A DNA stretch of 64,000 bases from an uncultured Tateyamaria sp. (GCF_947503385.1 NZ_CANNDO010000001.1:620001-684000); one strand, 5' to 3'; counted from the stretch's first letter, positions 26,752 through 37,321 are shown. Translations and numbers: made by a program. The notes: generated by a model from the letters alone, not told the origin.

Positions 26752-27219
26752 CTAGTCGTCGCGATCCACCCGCGCCTGATAGCAGTTGTTGCGTGCGGAT
26801 CGGACATGGATATAGGCCACCTCCGGATCGGCAAAGATTTCGGCAATCCGCGCCTGCATCGCATCCGTGGCGACAACCCCGCCTGTACCATAGACGATGC
26901 GGTCGTGTGGCCCATACCCTTTCAGCAGATAGTCCGGTGCGGTTTTCAGCACCTCGGGCTGGTCCGCCCCGCTGCCCTGCGGACAGGCGGCGGCGCACAG
27001 AAAAATCGGACCGATCTCGGCATAGGGATGCGTGCCCTCGAAGGGCTTGTGCGCAAGGATCAACATGTCCGCGCCCGCCGGTATCTCGCGCAGACAATGG
27101 CGGCACGGATTGCCATGCCCATCGGATGTTGCCCGTTCGGGCGGATGGCCAAAAGCATCGGGCGCGCCCGCCTGATAGGCACGGGCGACATCGGTGGGCA
27201 GAGCGGTGAATGTGGGCAT
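26752..27219 (-). CDS. DUF1203 domain-containing protein
   Basis: This 155-residue protein matches DUF1203. It has CRHCLREIPAGADMLILAHKPF, of which the core CRHCLREIPAG is diagnostic, then PYAEIGPIFLCAAAC and a C-terminal YIHVRSARNNCYQARVDR. It is a cytoplasmic protein of unknown function with two CxxC-like or Cys-pair sites that might bind a metal. The ATG at 27219 has GGAGAC just upstream. It is divergent from dnaE2 across a 198-base region that holds a repeat element and a LexA box. Confidence 0.82.
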   Translation of the reverse strand: MPTFTALPTDVARAYQAGAPDAFGHPPERATSDGHGNPCRHCLREIPAGADMLILAHKPFEGTHPYAEIGPIFLCAAACPQGSGADQPEVLKTAPDYLLKGYGPHDRIVYGTGGVVATDAMQARIAEIFADPEVAYIHVRSARNNCYQARVDRDD

Positions 27220-27295
27220 GACAGGTCTCCTTCTGCGCAGTGGGATATCCGCTGGCCAGTCTGCGGTTCGACCCGAATATTGCGCATCCGTCCCC

Positions 27296-27352
27296 GTTTC
27301 TTCTGACCAGAAATACCACGGGGGGCCCGCAGGGCGGGGGCAGAGCCCCCTC
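27296..27352 (-). repeat. GC-hairpin repeat element, copy A (full length)
   Basis: Read on the minus strand, this stretch has a GGGGGC-TCT-GCCCCC hairpin, then a GCCCTGCGGGC hairpin, then CCCCCG, GTGGTATTT and an AGAAGAA tail. The same order of parts (G/C hairpin, xCCTGCGGx hairpin, C run, TATTT, purine-rich GAAGAA) recurs at 47752-47785, 49117-49177 and 52917-52954. I recall very similar intergenic sequences from many Rhodobacteraceae genomes, but cannot verify that here. It lies upstream of dnaE2 and may also act as a transcription stop for the divergent side. Confidence 0.6.
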
Positions 27353-27366
27353 AACACTTCAAATAA

Positions 27367-27381
27367 GAACAAAAATAGAAC
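27367..27381. promoter_or_regulatory. LexA (SOS) box upstream of dnaE2
   Basis: The sequence GAACAAAAATAGAAC fits GAAC-N7-GAAC, the reverse complement of GTTC-N7-GTTC, which is the known LexA operator of alphaproteobacteria. It lies 36 bases before the dnaE2 start codon, where a repressor would block the promoter. The error-prone polymerase is a classic LexA target, so match and context agree. Confidence 0.85.
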
Positions 27382-27417
27382 ATACTACACCCGGCTGCCG
27401 CTGCGAATCTGCTGTCT

Positions 27418-30381
27418 ATGTTTACCGAACTGTCGATCACCTCGAACTTTACCTTTCTCACCGGGGCCTCCCACCCCGAGGAATACGTGGCGCGTGCCGC
27501 CCTTTTGGGGATGAAAGCGCTGGCCATTGCCGATGACAACTCGGTGGCGGGCATCGTCCGCGCCCATACCGAAGCCCGCAAAATCGCGCGCGACGTAAAG
27601 GAACGGCAGACCTTCGATGCCCTGCACGGGCTGATCGGTCCGCCCAAACCTGCACATCTGCCCGCACCACCCCGCGCGCCAGCCACGGTGACCCCCCGCC
27701 TGATCCCGGCAGCGCGGCTGCTTTTTACCGATGCCGCCCCGGTCACAGTGATCCCGAAAAACCGTGCGGGGTGGGGCAGCCTCTGCCGCATCATCTCGCG
27801 CGGTCGGCTGAAAGCCGACAAGGGGCAATGCGATCTCGGCCTGCGCGACCTCGAAGAATTTTCCGACGGTCTCCACCTGCTCCTGTGGCCACAGGCGCAA
27901 ACGGTGACGGGCGGCGCGTGCGATTGGGTGACACAGGCGGAACGGCTGTCGCGCCGCTTTGCCGGAAACATGCATGTGCTGATGGTGCCGGGCTATGACG
28001 GGCGGGACGCGGCCTATTTCGACCACATCACCGATCAGGCGCAGCGCCTTGGCGTGCAGACCCTCGCCTCTGCCGCGCCCCGGATGCACCACGGCACGCG
28101 GCGCAAGCTGGCGGATGTGGTTGCAGCCGTGCGACTGAAATGCCGGGTCGATGATCTGGGCCGCAACGCGCTGGCCAATGGCGAAGGGCGCCTGCGCGGC
28201 GCAGACGAGATGCTGCGCATCTTTGCGGGCCACGAGGACGCCGTGCACCGCACGTCAGAACTCGCCGAAACGCTCACCTTTTCGCTGGACGAGTTGCGAT
28301 ACGAATACCCGTCCGAGATCACGGAGAACGAGACCCCCGGCCAGCGGCTGGAACGGCTGGCCGATGAGGGGCTGAAATGGCGCTATCCTGCGGGCGCACC
28401 GGAAAAGGCGCAAAGGCTTCTGCGCCACGAACTCCAACTGATCGCCAAGTTGAATTACGCGCCCTATTTCTTGACCGTTCGCGATATCGTGGCCTTTGCC
28501 CGGTCGCGCAACATCCTGTGTCAGGGGCGCGGGTCGGCGGCCAATTCGGTGGTGTGCTATTGCCTTGGCATCACCTCTGTCAGTCCCGAGATGGGGACCA
28601 TGGTGTTCGAACGCTTTGTCTCCGAGGCCCGCGACGAGCCCCCGGACATCGACGTCGATTTCGAACACGAGCGGCGCGAGGAGGTGATTCAGCACATCTA
28701 CGAACGCTATGGCCGCCACCGCGCGGGTCTGTGCGCCACGGTGGTGCACTACCGGGGCAAGCGGGCCATCCGCGAGGTGGGCCGGGCCATGGGCCTCTCC
28801 GAAGATACGATTTCGGCGCTCAGTTCGCAGCTTTGGGGCTTTTTCTCTACCAAGGGGATCGAGGCCGAGCGCATGGCCGAGATCGGCCTTGATTACCGCG
28901 ACCGCCGTCTCGCCCAAACAATTGAACTGGTTTACGAGATCAACGGCTTTCCCCGCCACCTGAGCCAGCATGTGGGCGGGTTCATCGTGACCGAAGGGCG
29001 GCTGGACGAACTGGTGCCCATCGAGAACGCCACGATGGAGGACCGCACGGTCATCTGTTGGGACAAGGACGATATCGAGACGCTGGGCATCCTCAAGGTC
29101 GATGTGCTGAGCCTTGGGATGCTGACCTGCATCCGCAAGGCGTTCGACCTGCTCAAGATGCATCACCAGCGTGACTATACCCTTGCCACCCTGCCGCCCG
29201 AGGACCCGGCGGTCTATGACATGCTGTGCGCGGCCGACAGCGTCGGCGTGTTTCAGGTGGAAAGCCGGGCGCAGATGAACTTTTTGCCCCGGATGCGACC
29301 CCGCAATTTCTACGATCTGGTGATCGAGGTGGCGATTATCCGGCCCGGCCCCATTCAGGGGGACATGGTGCACCCCTATATCCGCCGCCGCAACGGAGAG
29401 GAGGAGGTGAGCTTTCCCTCGGACGAACTGGGGCAGGTGCTGGGCAAGACGCTGGGCGTGCCGCTGTTTCAGGAACAGGCGATGCAGATCGCCATTGTGG
29501 GCGCGGGGTTCACGCCGGATCAGGCGGACCGGCTGCGCCGGTCATTGGCCACGTTCAAAAAACACGGGAGTGTCAGCGAATTCCGTGCCCTGTTCCTGCG
29601 GGGGATGCGCAGGAACGGCTATGACGATGTCTTTGCCGAACGGTGCTTTTCCCAGATCGAGGGGTTCGGCTCCTACGGCTTTCCCGAAAGCCACGCGGCC
29701 AGCTTTGCGCTTTTGGTTTATGCGTCAAGCTGGCTCAAATGCCACCATCCGGGCATCTTTGCCTGCGCGCTGCTGAACGCGCAGCCCATGGGGTTCTATG
29801 CCCCCGCCCAGATCGTGCGGGACGCGCGCGAACACGGGGTCACGGTCAAACCCATCTGCATCAACGCGAGCTTTTGGGACAACGTGATGGAGCCGGACGG
29901 CAGGGGCGGGCTGGCCCTGCGGCTGGGCTTTCGCCAGATCAAGGGGCTGAGCGAAGAGGACGCCACATGGATCACCGCCGCGCGGGGCAACGGTTACCAA
30001 TCGGTGCGCGATGTGTGGCGGCGGGCGGGCCTTGGCCATCAGGTGATCGTGCGGCTGGCCGAAGCGGACGTGTTCGCGGCCCTTGGCCTTGGGCGCCGCG
30101 AGGCACTGTGGGAGGCCAAGGCGATTGCGCCGGGCCCCGTGCTGCCGCTTTTTGCCAGCGATATCGACGGCGAGGTGGTGGACGAACCGACCGCGCTGCT
30201 GCCCCGGATGACCTTGGGCGAGGAGGTGGTGGAGGATTACGTCTCGACCCGCCTCACGCTCAAGGCGCATCCCGTGGCGCTCTTGCGCCATGTCCTGACA
30301 CCGGGTGCTGCGCTGGAGCCAGTGACGGGCCGCGCGCCGGACCTGTCCAAGATCAGCTTTACCCGCGGCAACCCGGACTGA
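27418..30381 (+). CDS. dnaE2: Error-prone DNA polymerase DnaE2, short C-terminus
   Basis: This 987-residue family C polymerase is the translesion, SOS-inducible DnaE paralogue. The N-terminal PHP domain begins FTELSITSNFTFLTGASHPEE. The palm has NILCQGRGSAANSVVCY and the acidic catalytic motif PPDIDVDFEHERREEV. Later motifs include GVFQVESRAQMNF, YPESHAASFA-like (here FPESHAASFA) and INASFWDNV. The sequence ends soon after HPVALLRHVL, where related proteins usually continue for about 100 residues with an OB-fold domain; that domain is not seen in any frame downstream. The typical partners imuA and imuB are not adjacent. A LexA box lies upstream. The start ATG has only a weak ribosome site but matches the family N-terminus. 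Confidence 0.92.
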   Translation: MFTELSITSNFTFLTGASHPEEYVARAALLGMKALAIADDNSVAGIVRAHTEARKIARDVKERQTFDALHGLIGPPKPAHLPAPPRAPATVTPRLIPAARLLFTDAAPVTVIPKNRAGWGSLCRIISRGRLKADKGQCDLGLRDLEEFSDGLHLLLWPQAQTVTGGACDWVTQAERLSRRFAGNMHVLMVPGYDGRDAAYFDHITDQAQRLGVQTLASAAPRMHHGTRRKLADVVAAVRLKCRVDDLGRNALANGEGRLRGADEMLRIFAGHEDAVHRTSELAETLTFSLDELRYEYPSEITENETPGQRLERLADEGLKWRYPAGAPEKAQRLLRHELQLIAKLNYAPYFLTVRDIVAFARSRNILCQGRGSAANSVVCYCLGITSVSPEMGTMVFERFVSEARDEPPDIDVDFEHERREEVIQHIYERYGRHRAGLCATVVHYRGKRAIREVGRAMGLSEDTISALSSQLWGFFSTKGIEAERMAEIGLDYRDRRLAQTIELVYEINGFPRHLSQHVGGFIVTEGRLDELVPIENATMEDRTVICWDKDDIETLGILKVDVLSLGMLTCIRKAFDLLKMHHQRDYTLATLPPEDPAVYDMLCAADSVGVFQVESRAQMNFLPRMRPRNFYDLVIEVAIIRPGPIQGDMVHPYIRRRNGEEEVSFPSDELGQVLGKTLGVPLFQEQAMQIAIVGAGFTPDQADRLRRSLATFKKHGSVSEFRALFLRGMRRNGYDDVFAERCFSQIEGFGSYGFPESHAASFALLVYASSWLKCHHPGIFACALLNAQPMGFYAPAQIVRDAREHGVTVKPICINASFWDNVMEPDGRGGLALRLGFRQIKGLSEEDATWITAARGNGYQSVRDVWRRAGLGHQVIVRLAEADVFAALGLGRREALWEAKAIAPGPVLPLFASDIDGEVVDEPTALLPRMTLGEEVVEDYVSTRLTLKAHPVALLRHVLTPGAALEPVTGRAPDLSKISFTRGNPD

Positions 30382-30547
30382 GCCCAGCGCCGGGCCATAC
30401 GCGCAAACGCAAAAGCGCCGCAGATGCTCTGTCGACGCGAGAAAAAAACCACACGCAATGTCTGCTGCGAGCCCAAACTGATCGATGCTGCACCTTGCAC
30501 CAAAGTCCGTTTGAATAGTAGCAGAGATATAAAGGGGAGTTTACCAC

Positions 30548-30913
30548 ATGAAACGTTGTACGATACTCGCAAGTTTCATTTTGTCTGTGGCGCTGCCGGT
30601 CTCAGCACAAGATGTACAATGGCAATTGGTCGATACCGGAGTCCTATCCCATTCGTCTCACGGTAAGGGAATAGAGATGCGAATCCAACCTGATCCAATT
30701 CCTAAAGGGTTGTTCGGTAACGAAAACTTGGATGATTTCCTTTTGGCGCTTTGCAATCACTATGCGCCATCTGTCATTCCATTCGTACTGCAACAAACAG
30801 GTATCGAAGATCCAAATTTCATTGCTGTACGCATCGTTTCAGGTGGTGCGGTAGGGCGCTATGTCTTGGAAACCTACGCAATTTCTGACGGGCAATGTGG
30901 AGAGACTCTTTAG
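30548..30913 (+). CDS. Hypothetical secreted protein, AT-richer than neighbours
   Basis: This 121-residue protein has a clear signal peptide (MKRCTILASFILSVALPVSA, cleavage after SAQ or SA). The mature part is about 100 residues with two Cys residues (ALCNHY and DGQCGE) that could form a disulphide. No family was recognised. The ATG has GGGGAG about 9 bases upstream. By eye the GC content is well below that of the flanking genes (near 46 percent against more than 60), with codons such as ATA, TTG and CTA that neighbours avoid, which suggests acquisition from elsewhere. Confidence 0.6.
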   Translation: MKRCTILASFILSVALPVSAQDVQWQLVDTGVLSHSSHGKGIEMRIQPDPIPKGLFGNENLDDFLLALCNHYAPSVIPFVLQQTGIEDPNFIAVRIVSGGAVGRYVLETYAISDGQCGETL

Positions 30914-31186
30914 CCAGTTTGCGATTGTAAAGCCGCCATTCGCGCAGTCGCAGCGAAATGGCGCAAAGTCCCGCAAGGCGGACGCAATGCAAAGATGAGC
31001 TTGGTGGCCTTTGATGCTTTGGTTAGGATCCGAAGGTTGCCGGACATGCAGGACAAATTGCGATGGGTTAAAACCCATCCTGCGCTTTTGATCGGTCGCT
31101 GGTCCGTAAGCGGGAAGCTTTTGATCCCATAGCCACCTTCCGAACTGGTGGCGTAACACTGGCGGCAGTCGGGACAGCCACCCCAA

Positions 31187-31678
31187 TCAGACCGGCATAT
31201 CAAAGCGCGTTTGCATGCAGAACGCATCAGGCGTCGGGCCTTGCGCGCGCAGATGCAACAGCTTTTGCCACCCCGTCTCCAGCGTCACGCGGGTGCCGCG
31301 GCGTTCCCACCACATCACCATCGTTGCACCATCCGACCGGTCCACCCAGTCGCGCAGCGTCTTCATCCCGTCCCGGTGCAGCGGGTCGCGATAGGCAAAG
31401 CGGTGGAGCGCGGCGGCGTCCTTCCATCCCGCCATGGTCAGGATGTCAAAGTTGTCTTTGGTCCGCTCTGTCTGCAACGCGAGGATACCGTTCATGTCGG
31501 CAAACCCGCCCTGAGGCGTGCGGGCCCCGTGATTGTGCCACAGCAGGCCGTCATCCGCCTTTGCCTTGGCAAAGACGGCGGGCAGCTGGGAAAAGAAATA
31601 GACCGCGTTGGGGTGGCTGGCCGTGAACGCCCCCAAGGGGCGCACCACATTCAGGTGTACCAGCATGTAATCGCTCAT
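31187..31678 (-). CDS. DUF3291 domain-containing protein
   Basis: This 163-residue protein begins YMLVHLNVVRPLGAF and has DGLLWHNHGARTPQGGF-type residues (core LLWHNHG), then MAGWKDAAALHRFAYRDP-like sequence (core FAYRDPLH) and VMWWERRGTRVT. This is the DUF3291 pattern, a ferredoxin-like dimeric alpha/beta-barrel family related to monooxygenase-like proteins of unknown substrate. The ATG at 31678 has GGGGGAAACGG upstream. It is divergent from gpmI. Confidence 0.82.
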   Translation of the reverse strand: MSDYMLVHLNVVRPLGAFTASHPNAVYFFSQLPAVFAKAKADDGLLWHNHGARTPQGGFADMNGILALQTERTKDNFDILTMAGWKDAAALHRFAYRDPLHRDGMKTLRDWVDRSDGATMVMWWERRGTRVTLETGWQKLLHLRAQGPTPDAFCMQTRFDMPV

Positions 31679-31792
31679 CCGTTTCCCCCCAACCTGCACG
31701 CCCCCCATATACAGCAGCCAGAGCATCCTTCCCATGCCTTGCACCGCACGCTAGAACCCAAGGCGACGAAGCAGCACCAAGAGCGCGCAGCC

Positions 31793-33304
31793 ATGAGCAC
31801 CCCGAAACCCGTAGTCCTGTGTATCCTTGATGGTTGGGGCCTGCGTGACGACAGCCACGGCAACGCGCCTGTGCTGGCGGACACCCCGACCTATGACCGG
31901 ATCATAGAGACATGCCCGCACGCCACATTGGTCACACATGGGCCGGATGTGGGCCTGCCGTCGGGCCAGATGGGCAATTCCGAGGTTGGGCACACCAATA
32001 TCGGCGCGGGCCGTGTGGTGGCGATGGATCTGGGCCAGATTGATCTGGCCATTGAGGATGGCAGTTTTTTCCACAATGCGGCGCTGCAGGACTGGATTTC
32101 GGGGATCAAGGATGCGGGCGGGCGCGCGCATCTGATGGGCGTGATGTCGGACGGGGGCGTGCACGGGCATGTGTCGCATATGGTTGCGGCGGCCAAGGCC
32201 TGCACCGATGCGGGCCTGTCGGTGCTGGTCCACGCGATCACGGATGGCCGCGACGTGGCCCCCAAATCCGCCGAAACCTATCTGGCCGATCTACAGGACG
32301 CCCTGCCCAAGGGCGCGCGGATCGTGACCGTGACGGGCCGCTATTTCGCCATGGACCGGGACAACCGCTGGGACCGTGTGGAAACCGCCTTTGCCGCGAT
32401 TGCGCGGGCCGATGCGCCGGTGGTCGAAAGCCCCGCCGCCGCCATTGCGCGGGCCTATGCCAACGATCACACCGATGAATTCATCCCTGCCACGGTGGTG
32501 GACGGCTACAAGGGGGCCAAGGATGGCGATGGGCTGTTCTGTCTGAACTTCCGCGCCGACCGCGCGCGCGAGATCATGGCGGCCTTTGGCGATCCGGGTT
32601 TTGACGCGTTTGACCCGGCGGGACGCCCGGCGTGGTCCGGGCTTCTTGGCATGGCGGACTATTCCGAGGCGCACAAGGCCTACATGACCACCGCCTATCC
32701 CAAGCCCGAGATCGTGAACACGCTGGGCGCGTGGGTCGCACAGGCGGGCCTGCGCCAGTTCCGTCTGGCGGAGACGGAAAAGTACCCGCATGTGACGTTC
32801 TTTCTGAACGGTGGGGAGGAGACGCCCGAACCGGGCGAAGACCGCGCGATGCCCAAATCGCCTGATGTGGCCACCTATGACGCCCAGCCCGAGATGTCGT
32901 CGGTCGAGGTCACCGACCGCTTTGTCGAGGCAATCGAGGCGGGCTATGACCTGATTGTCGTGAATTATGCCAACCCGGACATGGTGGGTCATACCGGTGA
33001 CCTGCAAGCTGCGATTGCGGCCTGCGAGGCGGTGGATGCAGGGCTGGCCCGTGTGCTGCCTGCGCTGGAAGCGGCGGGGGGCGCGATGATCCTGACGGCG
33101 GATCACGGCAATTGCGAGACGATGATTGATCCGGACACCGGCAACCCGCACACCGCGCACACGACAAACCGCGTGCCTGTTGCGCTGATCGGCGCTGACG
33201 GGACCTTGCGCGACGGGCGGCTGGCGGATCTTGCGCCGACGCTTTTGCAACTGATGGGGCTGGACCAGCCCGACGAGATGACAGGGGTCAGCCTGATCTC
33301 ATGA
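31793..33304 (+). CDS. gpmI: 2,3-bisphosphoglycerate-independent phosphoglycerate mutase
   Basis: This 503-residue alkaline-phosphatase-superfamily enzyme interconverts 3- and 2-phosphoglycerate in glycolysis and gluconeogenesis. The first metal site is in VVLCILDGWG (Asp13). The phospho-acceptor serine is Ser63 in SGQMGNSEVGHTNIG. Later metal-ligand motifs include NYANPDMVGHTGD and ILTADHGNCE. The ATG at 31793 gives the family N-terminus. The stop codon overlaps the start of the EnvC-like gene (ATGA), so the mutase, the EnvC-like protein and ctpA form one operon. Confidence 0.96.
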   Translation: MSTPKPVVLCILDGWGLRDDSHGNAPVLADTPTYDRIIETCPHATLVTHGPDVGLPSGQMGNSEVGHTNIGAGRVVAMDLGQIDLAIEDGSFFHNAALQDWISGIKDAGGRAHLMGVMSDGGVHGHVSHMVAAAKACTDAGLSVLVHAITDGRDVAPKSAETYLADLQDALPKGARIVTVTGRYFAMDRDNRWDRVETAFAAIARADAPVVESPAAAIARAYANDHTDEFIPATVVDGYKGAKDGDGLFCLNFRADRAREIMAAFGDPGFDAFDPAGRPAWSGLLGMADYSEAHKAYMTTAYPKPEIVNTLGAWVAQAGLRQFRLAETEKYPHVTFFLNGGEETPEPGEDRAMPKSPDVATYDAQPEMSSVEVTDRFVEAIEAGYDLIVVNYANPDMVGHTGDLQAAIAACEAVDAGLARVLPALEAAGGAMILTADHGNCETMIDPDTGNPHTAHTTNRVPVALIGADGTLRDGRLADLAPTLLQLMGLDQPDEMTGVSLIS

Positions 33305-34437
33305 GGCGTTTGCGGTTTGCCTTGATCCTTGCCATATGGCCCGCCGCGTTGACGGCGCAGGATGATCCCGGCGCATTGGCCCGGCAGGCGGCGGTGGCGT
33401 TGTCCGATGCGTCGGCGCAATTGGACGCGGCAGACAGCGCGCGGGACCGGGTGCGGGCGCTGACCCGGACCATTCAGGCCTACGAGGCGGGCCTGTCCGC
33501 CATGCGCGGCGGCCTGCGGCAGGCGGCGATCCGCGAGGATCAGCTGCGCCGCCAGCTGGGCGCGCGGGATGCGGAGATCGCGCGGCTGCTGGCCGTGTTG
33601 CAGACCATGTCCCCGGGTGAGGCACCCACAGCGTTTCTGCATCCGCAGGGACCCGAAGGCACGGCACGGGCGGGCATGTTGCTGGCCGAGTTGACGCCTG
33701 CGCTGAACCAGCGTGCGGCGAACCTGCGGCGCGATCTGGAGGACGTCGAGACGCTGCGGCTGTTGCAGGAAGACGCCGCAAACCGGCTGCGCACCGGGCT
33801 GGCCGAGGTGCAGACGGCACGCTCTGCGCTCAATCAGGCGATGGCCGAGCGCACGGACCTGCCCACCCGGTTTACCGCCGACCCGATCCGCACCGCGCTT
33901 CTGGTGGCGTCGGCCGAGACGCTGGATGCGTTTTCCAGCGGCCTTGCCGAGATTGTCGTGGATGAGGCCGCGTGGACGCCACCCCGCCTTGAGGACCGGA
34001 TCGGCACGCTGACCCTGCCCGCGCGCGGGGTGCTGCTGCGCGCCGCCGGAGAGGCGGACGCGGCGGGCATTGCGCGCCCCGGCCTGTTGCTGGCCACGCG
34101 CCCCGGTGCGCTGGTCACGGCCCCCACGGAGGCCACGCTGCGCTATGTCGGGCCGCTCTTGGATTTTGGCAATGTCGTGATGCTTGAGCCGCGCCCGGGC
34201 ACGCTGTTTGTCTTTGCCGGGCTGGGCGTCACCTATGGGCAGGCGGGCGATATCATTGCCGAGGGCACGCCGCTGGGCCTGATGGGCGGCTTGCCGGGGG
34301 CGCAGACGGAAAACGCCGCTTCAACAGGTGGTGAAGGGGCTGGCGGAACCCGTTCGGAAACGCTCTATATAGAAGTCAGACAAGACAACACGACTGAGGA
34401 CCCTGCGGGGTGGTTCAGCATCGACAAGGATGGATAG
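33301..34437 (+). CDS. Murein hydrolase activator EnvC-like protein
   Basis: This 378-residue protein has a signal peptide (MRRLRFALILAIWPAALTAQ), a long coiled coil (about 25-190, rich in Ala, Arg, Gln and Leu) and a C-terminal degenerate LytM/M23 domain (GLLLATRPGALVTAPTEATL, then LRYVGPLLDFGNVVMLEPRPG). The metal ligands of active M23 peptidases (HxxxD and HxH) are absent, as in EnvC, which activates amidases rather than cutting the wall itself. It should act in the periplasm at the division site. It overlaps gpmI by 4 bases and lies 6 bases before ctpA, an arrangement common in alphaproteobacteria. Confidence 0.88.
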   Translation: MRRLRFALILAIWPAALTAQDDPGALARQAAVALSDASAQLDAADSARDRVRALTRTIQAYEAGLSAMRGGLRQAAIREDQLRRQLGARDAEIARLLAVLQTMSPGEAPTAFLHPQGPEGTARAGMLLAELTPALNQRAANLRRDLEDVETLRLLQEDAANRLRTGLAEVQTARSALNQAMAERTDLPTRFTADPIRTALLVASAETLDAFSSGLAEIVVDEAAWTPPRLEDRIGTLTLPARGVLLRAAGEADAAGIARPGLLLATRPGALVTAPTEATLRYVGPLLDFGNVVMLEPRPGTLFVFAGLGVTYGQAGDIIAEGTPLGLMGGLPGAQTENAASTGGEGAGGTRSETLYIEVRQDNTTEDPAGWFSIDKDG

Positions 34438-34443
34438 GCAAGA

Positions 34444-35784
34444 ATGAAACGTTTCGTCATGGCCGCGTTGGGCGGTACGGTCGCGGGTGCCATCGCGACC
34501 ACGCAGATCGCAGGCCCGTTGCTGGCCCAAGAGGCCAATGCCAGCGCCAGCGTCTACGAGCAGTTGGACCTGTTCGGTGACATCTTTGAGCGCATCCGCA
34601 ACCAATATGTCGAAGAGGTCGAACCCGGCGAACTGATTGAGGCGGCAATTGACGGGATGCTGACATCGCTTGACCCGCATTCCAGTTACCTGTCCCCCGA
34701 CGACGCGGCGCAGATGCAGGTGCAGACACGCGGCGAGTTTGGCGGCCTCGGGATCGAGGTCACGCAGGAAGAAGGGTTCATCAAGGTCGTCTCGCCCATC
34801 GACAGCACGCCAGCGGCCGAAGCGGGCATCGAGGCGGGCGATTTCATCACCCATGTGGACGGCGAAAGCGTGCTGGGCCTGACCCTCGACGAGGCGGTGG
34901 ACCGGATGCGCGGGCCGGTCGGGTCCGAGATTATCATCACCGTTGTGCGCGAAGGCGAAACGGAGCCGTTCGACGTCTCGATCATCCGCGACACAATTGA
35001 ATTGCAGGCGGTGCGCACGCGCACCCAAGGCGAGACGGTGGTGCTGCGTGTCACGACCTTTAACGACAAGACGACGCCCAACCTGATCTCCAAGCTCGAA
35101 GAAGAGGTCGAAACGCTGGGCGGGATGGAAAACGTGGATGGGTTCGTCCTCGATCTGCGCAACAACCCCGGCGGTCTGCTGACCCAAGCGATCCGGGTGT
35201 CGGATGCCTTTCTTGAAGAGGGCGAGATCGTGTCGACCCGTGGCCGCGACCCGGCTGATGGTGACCGGTTCAACGCGACACCGGGCGATCTGGCGCAGGG
35301 CAAACCTATGGTGGTCCTGATCAATGGTGGGTCCGCGTCGGCGTCCGAGATTGTCGCGGGTGCGTTGCAGGATCACCGCCGGGCGATTGTCGTGGGCACC
35401 AAGAGCTTTGGCAAAGGGTCTGTGCAAACGGTCATGCCGCTGCGTGGCGCATCGGCCATGCGCCTGACCACGGCGCGTTATTACACGCCATCGGGCCGGT
35501 CTATTCAGGCGCTGGGCGTGAGCCCGGACATCGTGGTGGAACAGCCCCGCCGCGCCCCCGCAACCGAGGAAGACGAAGAGGCGCGCAGCGCGGTGGGCCA
35601 ACGCTCCGAATCCGATCTGCGCGGCAGTCTCGACAACGACTCGCTGAGCGAGGACGAAATCCGTCAGATCGAAGCGGACCGCGAAAAGGCCGAAGCCGCC
35701 GCCGCCCTGCGCGAAGAGGATTATCAACTGGCCTATGCCATCGACATCCTCAAGGGTCTGAACGCGCTTGGCCCCAGCGACTGA
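34444..35784 (+). CDS. ctpA: Carboxyl-terminal processing protease CtpA (S41)
   Basis: This 446-residue protease has an N-terminal signal sequence (MKRFVMAALGGTVAGAIATT), a PDZ domain (about 90-165, with GGLGIEV and AGIEAGDFI) and an S41 catalytic domain. The nucleophile Ser is in NGGSASASEIVAGAL and the general-base Lys in GTKSFGKGSVQTV. It works in the periplasm, where such proteases trim or degrade envelope proteins and cell-wall hydrolases, fitting the neighbouring EnvC-like gene. A strong terminator follows 23 bases downstream of its stop. Confidence 0.95.
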   Translation: MKRFVMAALGGTVAGAIATTQIAGPLLAQEANASASVYEQLDLFGDIFERIRNQYVEEVEPGELIEAAIDGMLTSLDPHSSYLSPDDAAQMQVQTRGEFGGLGIEVTQEEGFIKVVSPIDSTPAAEAGIEAGDFITHVDGESVLGLTLDEAVDRMRGPVGSEIIITVVREGETEPFDVSIIRDTIELQAVRTRTQGETVVLRVTTFNDKTTPNLISKLEEEVETLGGMENVDGFVLDLRNNPGGLLTQAIRVSDAFLEEGEIVSTRGRDPADGDRFNATPGDLAQGKPMVVLINGGSASASEIVAGALQDHRRAIVVGTKSFGKGSVQTVMPLRGASAMRLTTARYYTPSGRSIQALGVSPDIVVEQPRRAPATEEDEEARSAVGQRSESDLRGSLDNDSLSEDEIRQIEADREKAEAAAALREEDYQLAYAIDILKGLNALGPSD

Positions 35785-35806
35785 GACCACGGCCCTGTGA
35801 TTGCAG

Positions 35807-35840
35807 AAAGGCCGCCGCAAGATGTTGCGGCGGCCTTTTT
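35807..35840. terminator. Bidirectional rho-independent terminator between ctpA and glpK
   Basis: Two 14-base arms pair perfectly (AAAGGCCGCCGCAA at 35807-35820 and TTGCGGCGGCCTTT at 35825-35838) around a GATG loop. A T run follows on the plus strand and an A run precedes on the other side, so it can stop both the gpmI-EnvC-ctpA transcript and the glpD-glpK transcript that converge here. Confidence 0.93.
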
Positions 35841-35848
35841 CATGGCTG

Positions 35849-37317
<1,469 letters not shown>

Positions 37318-37321
<4 letters not shown>

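Noticed and set aside
30839-31227. Minus-strand reading frames of 105 and 115 codons downstream of the secreted orphan
   Set aside because: They overlap each other in different frames, one runs into the orphan gene, and neither has a recognisable domain or a good ribosome site. The segment 30914-31186 is better described as a gap with no supported gene.
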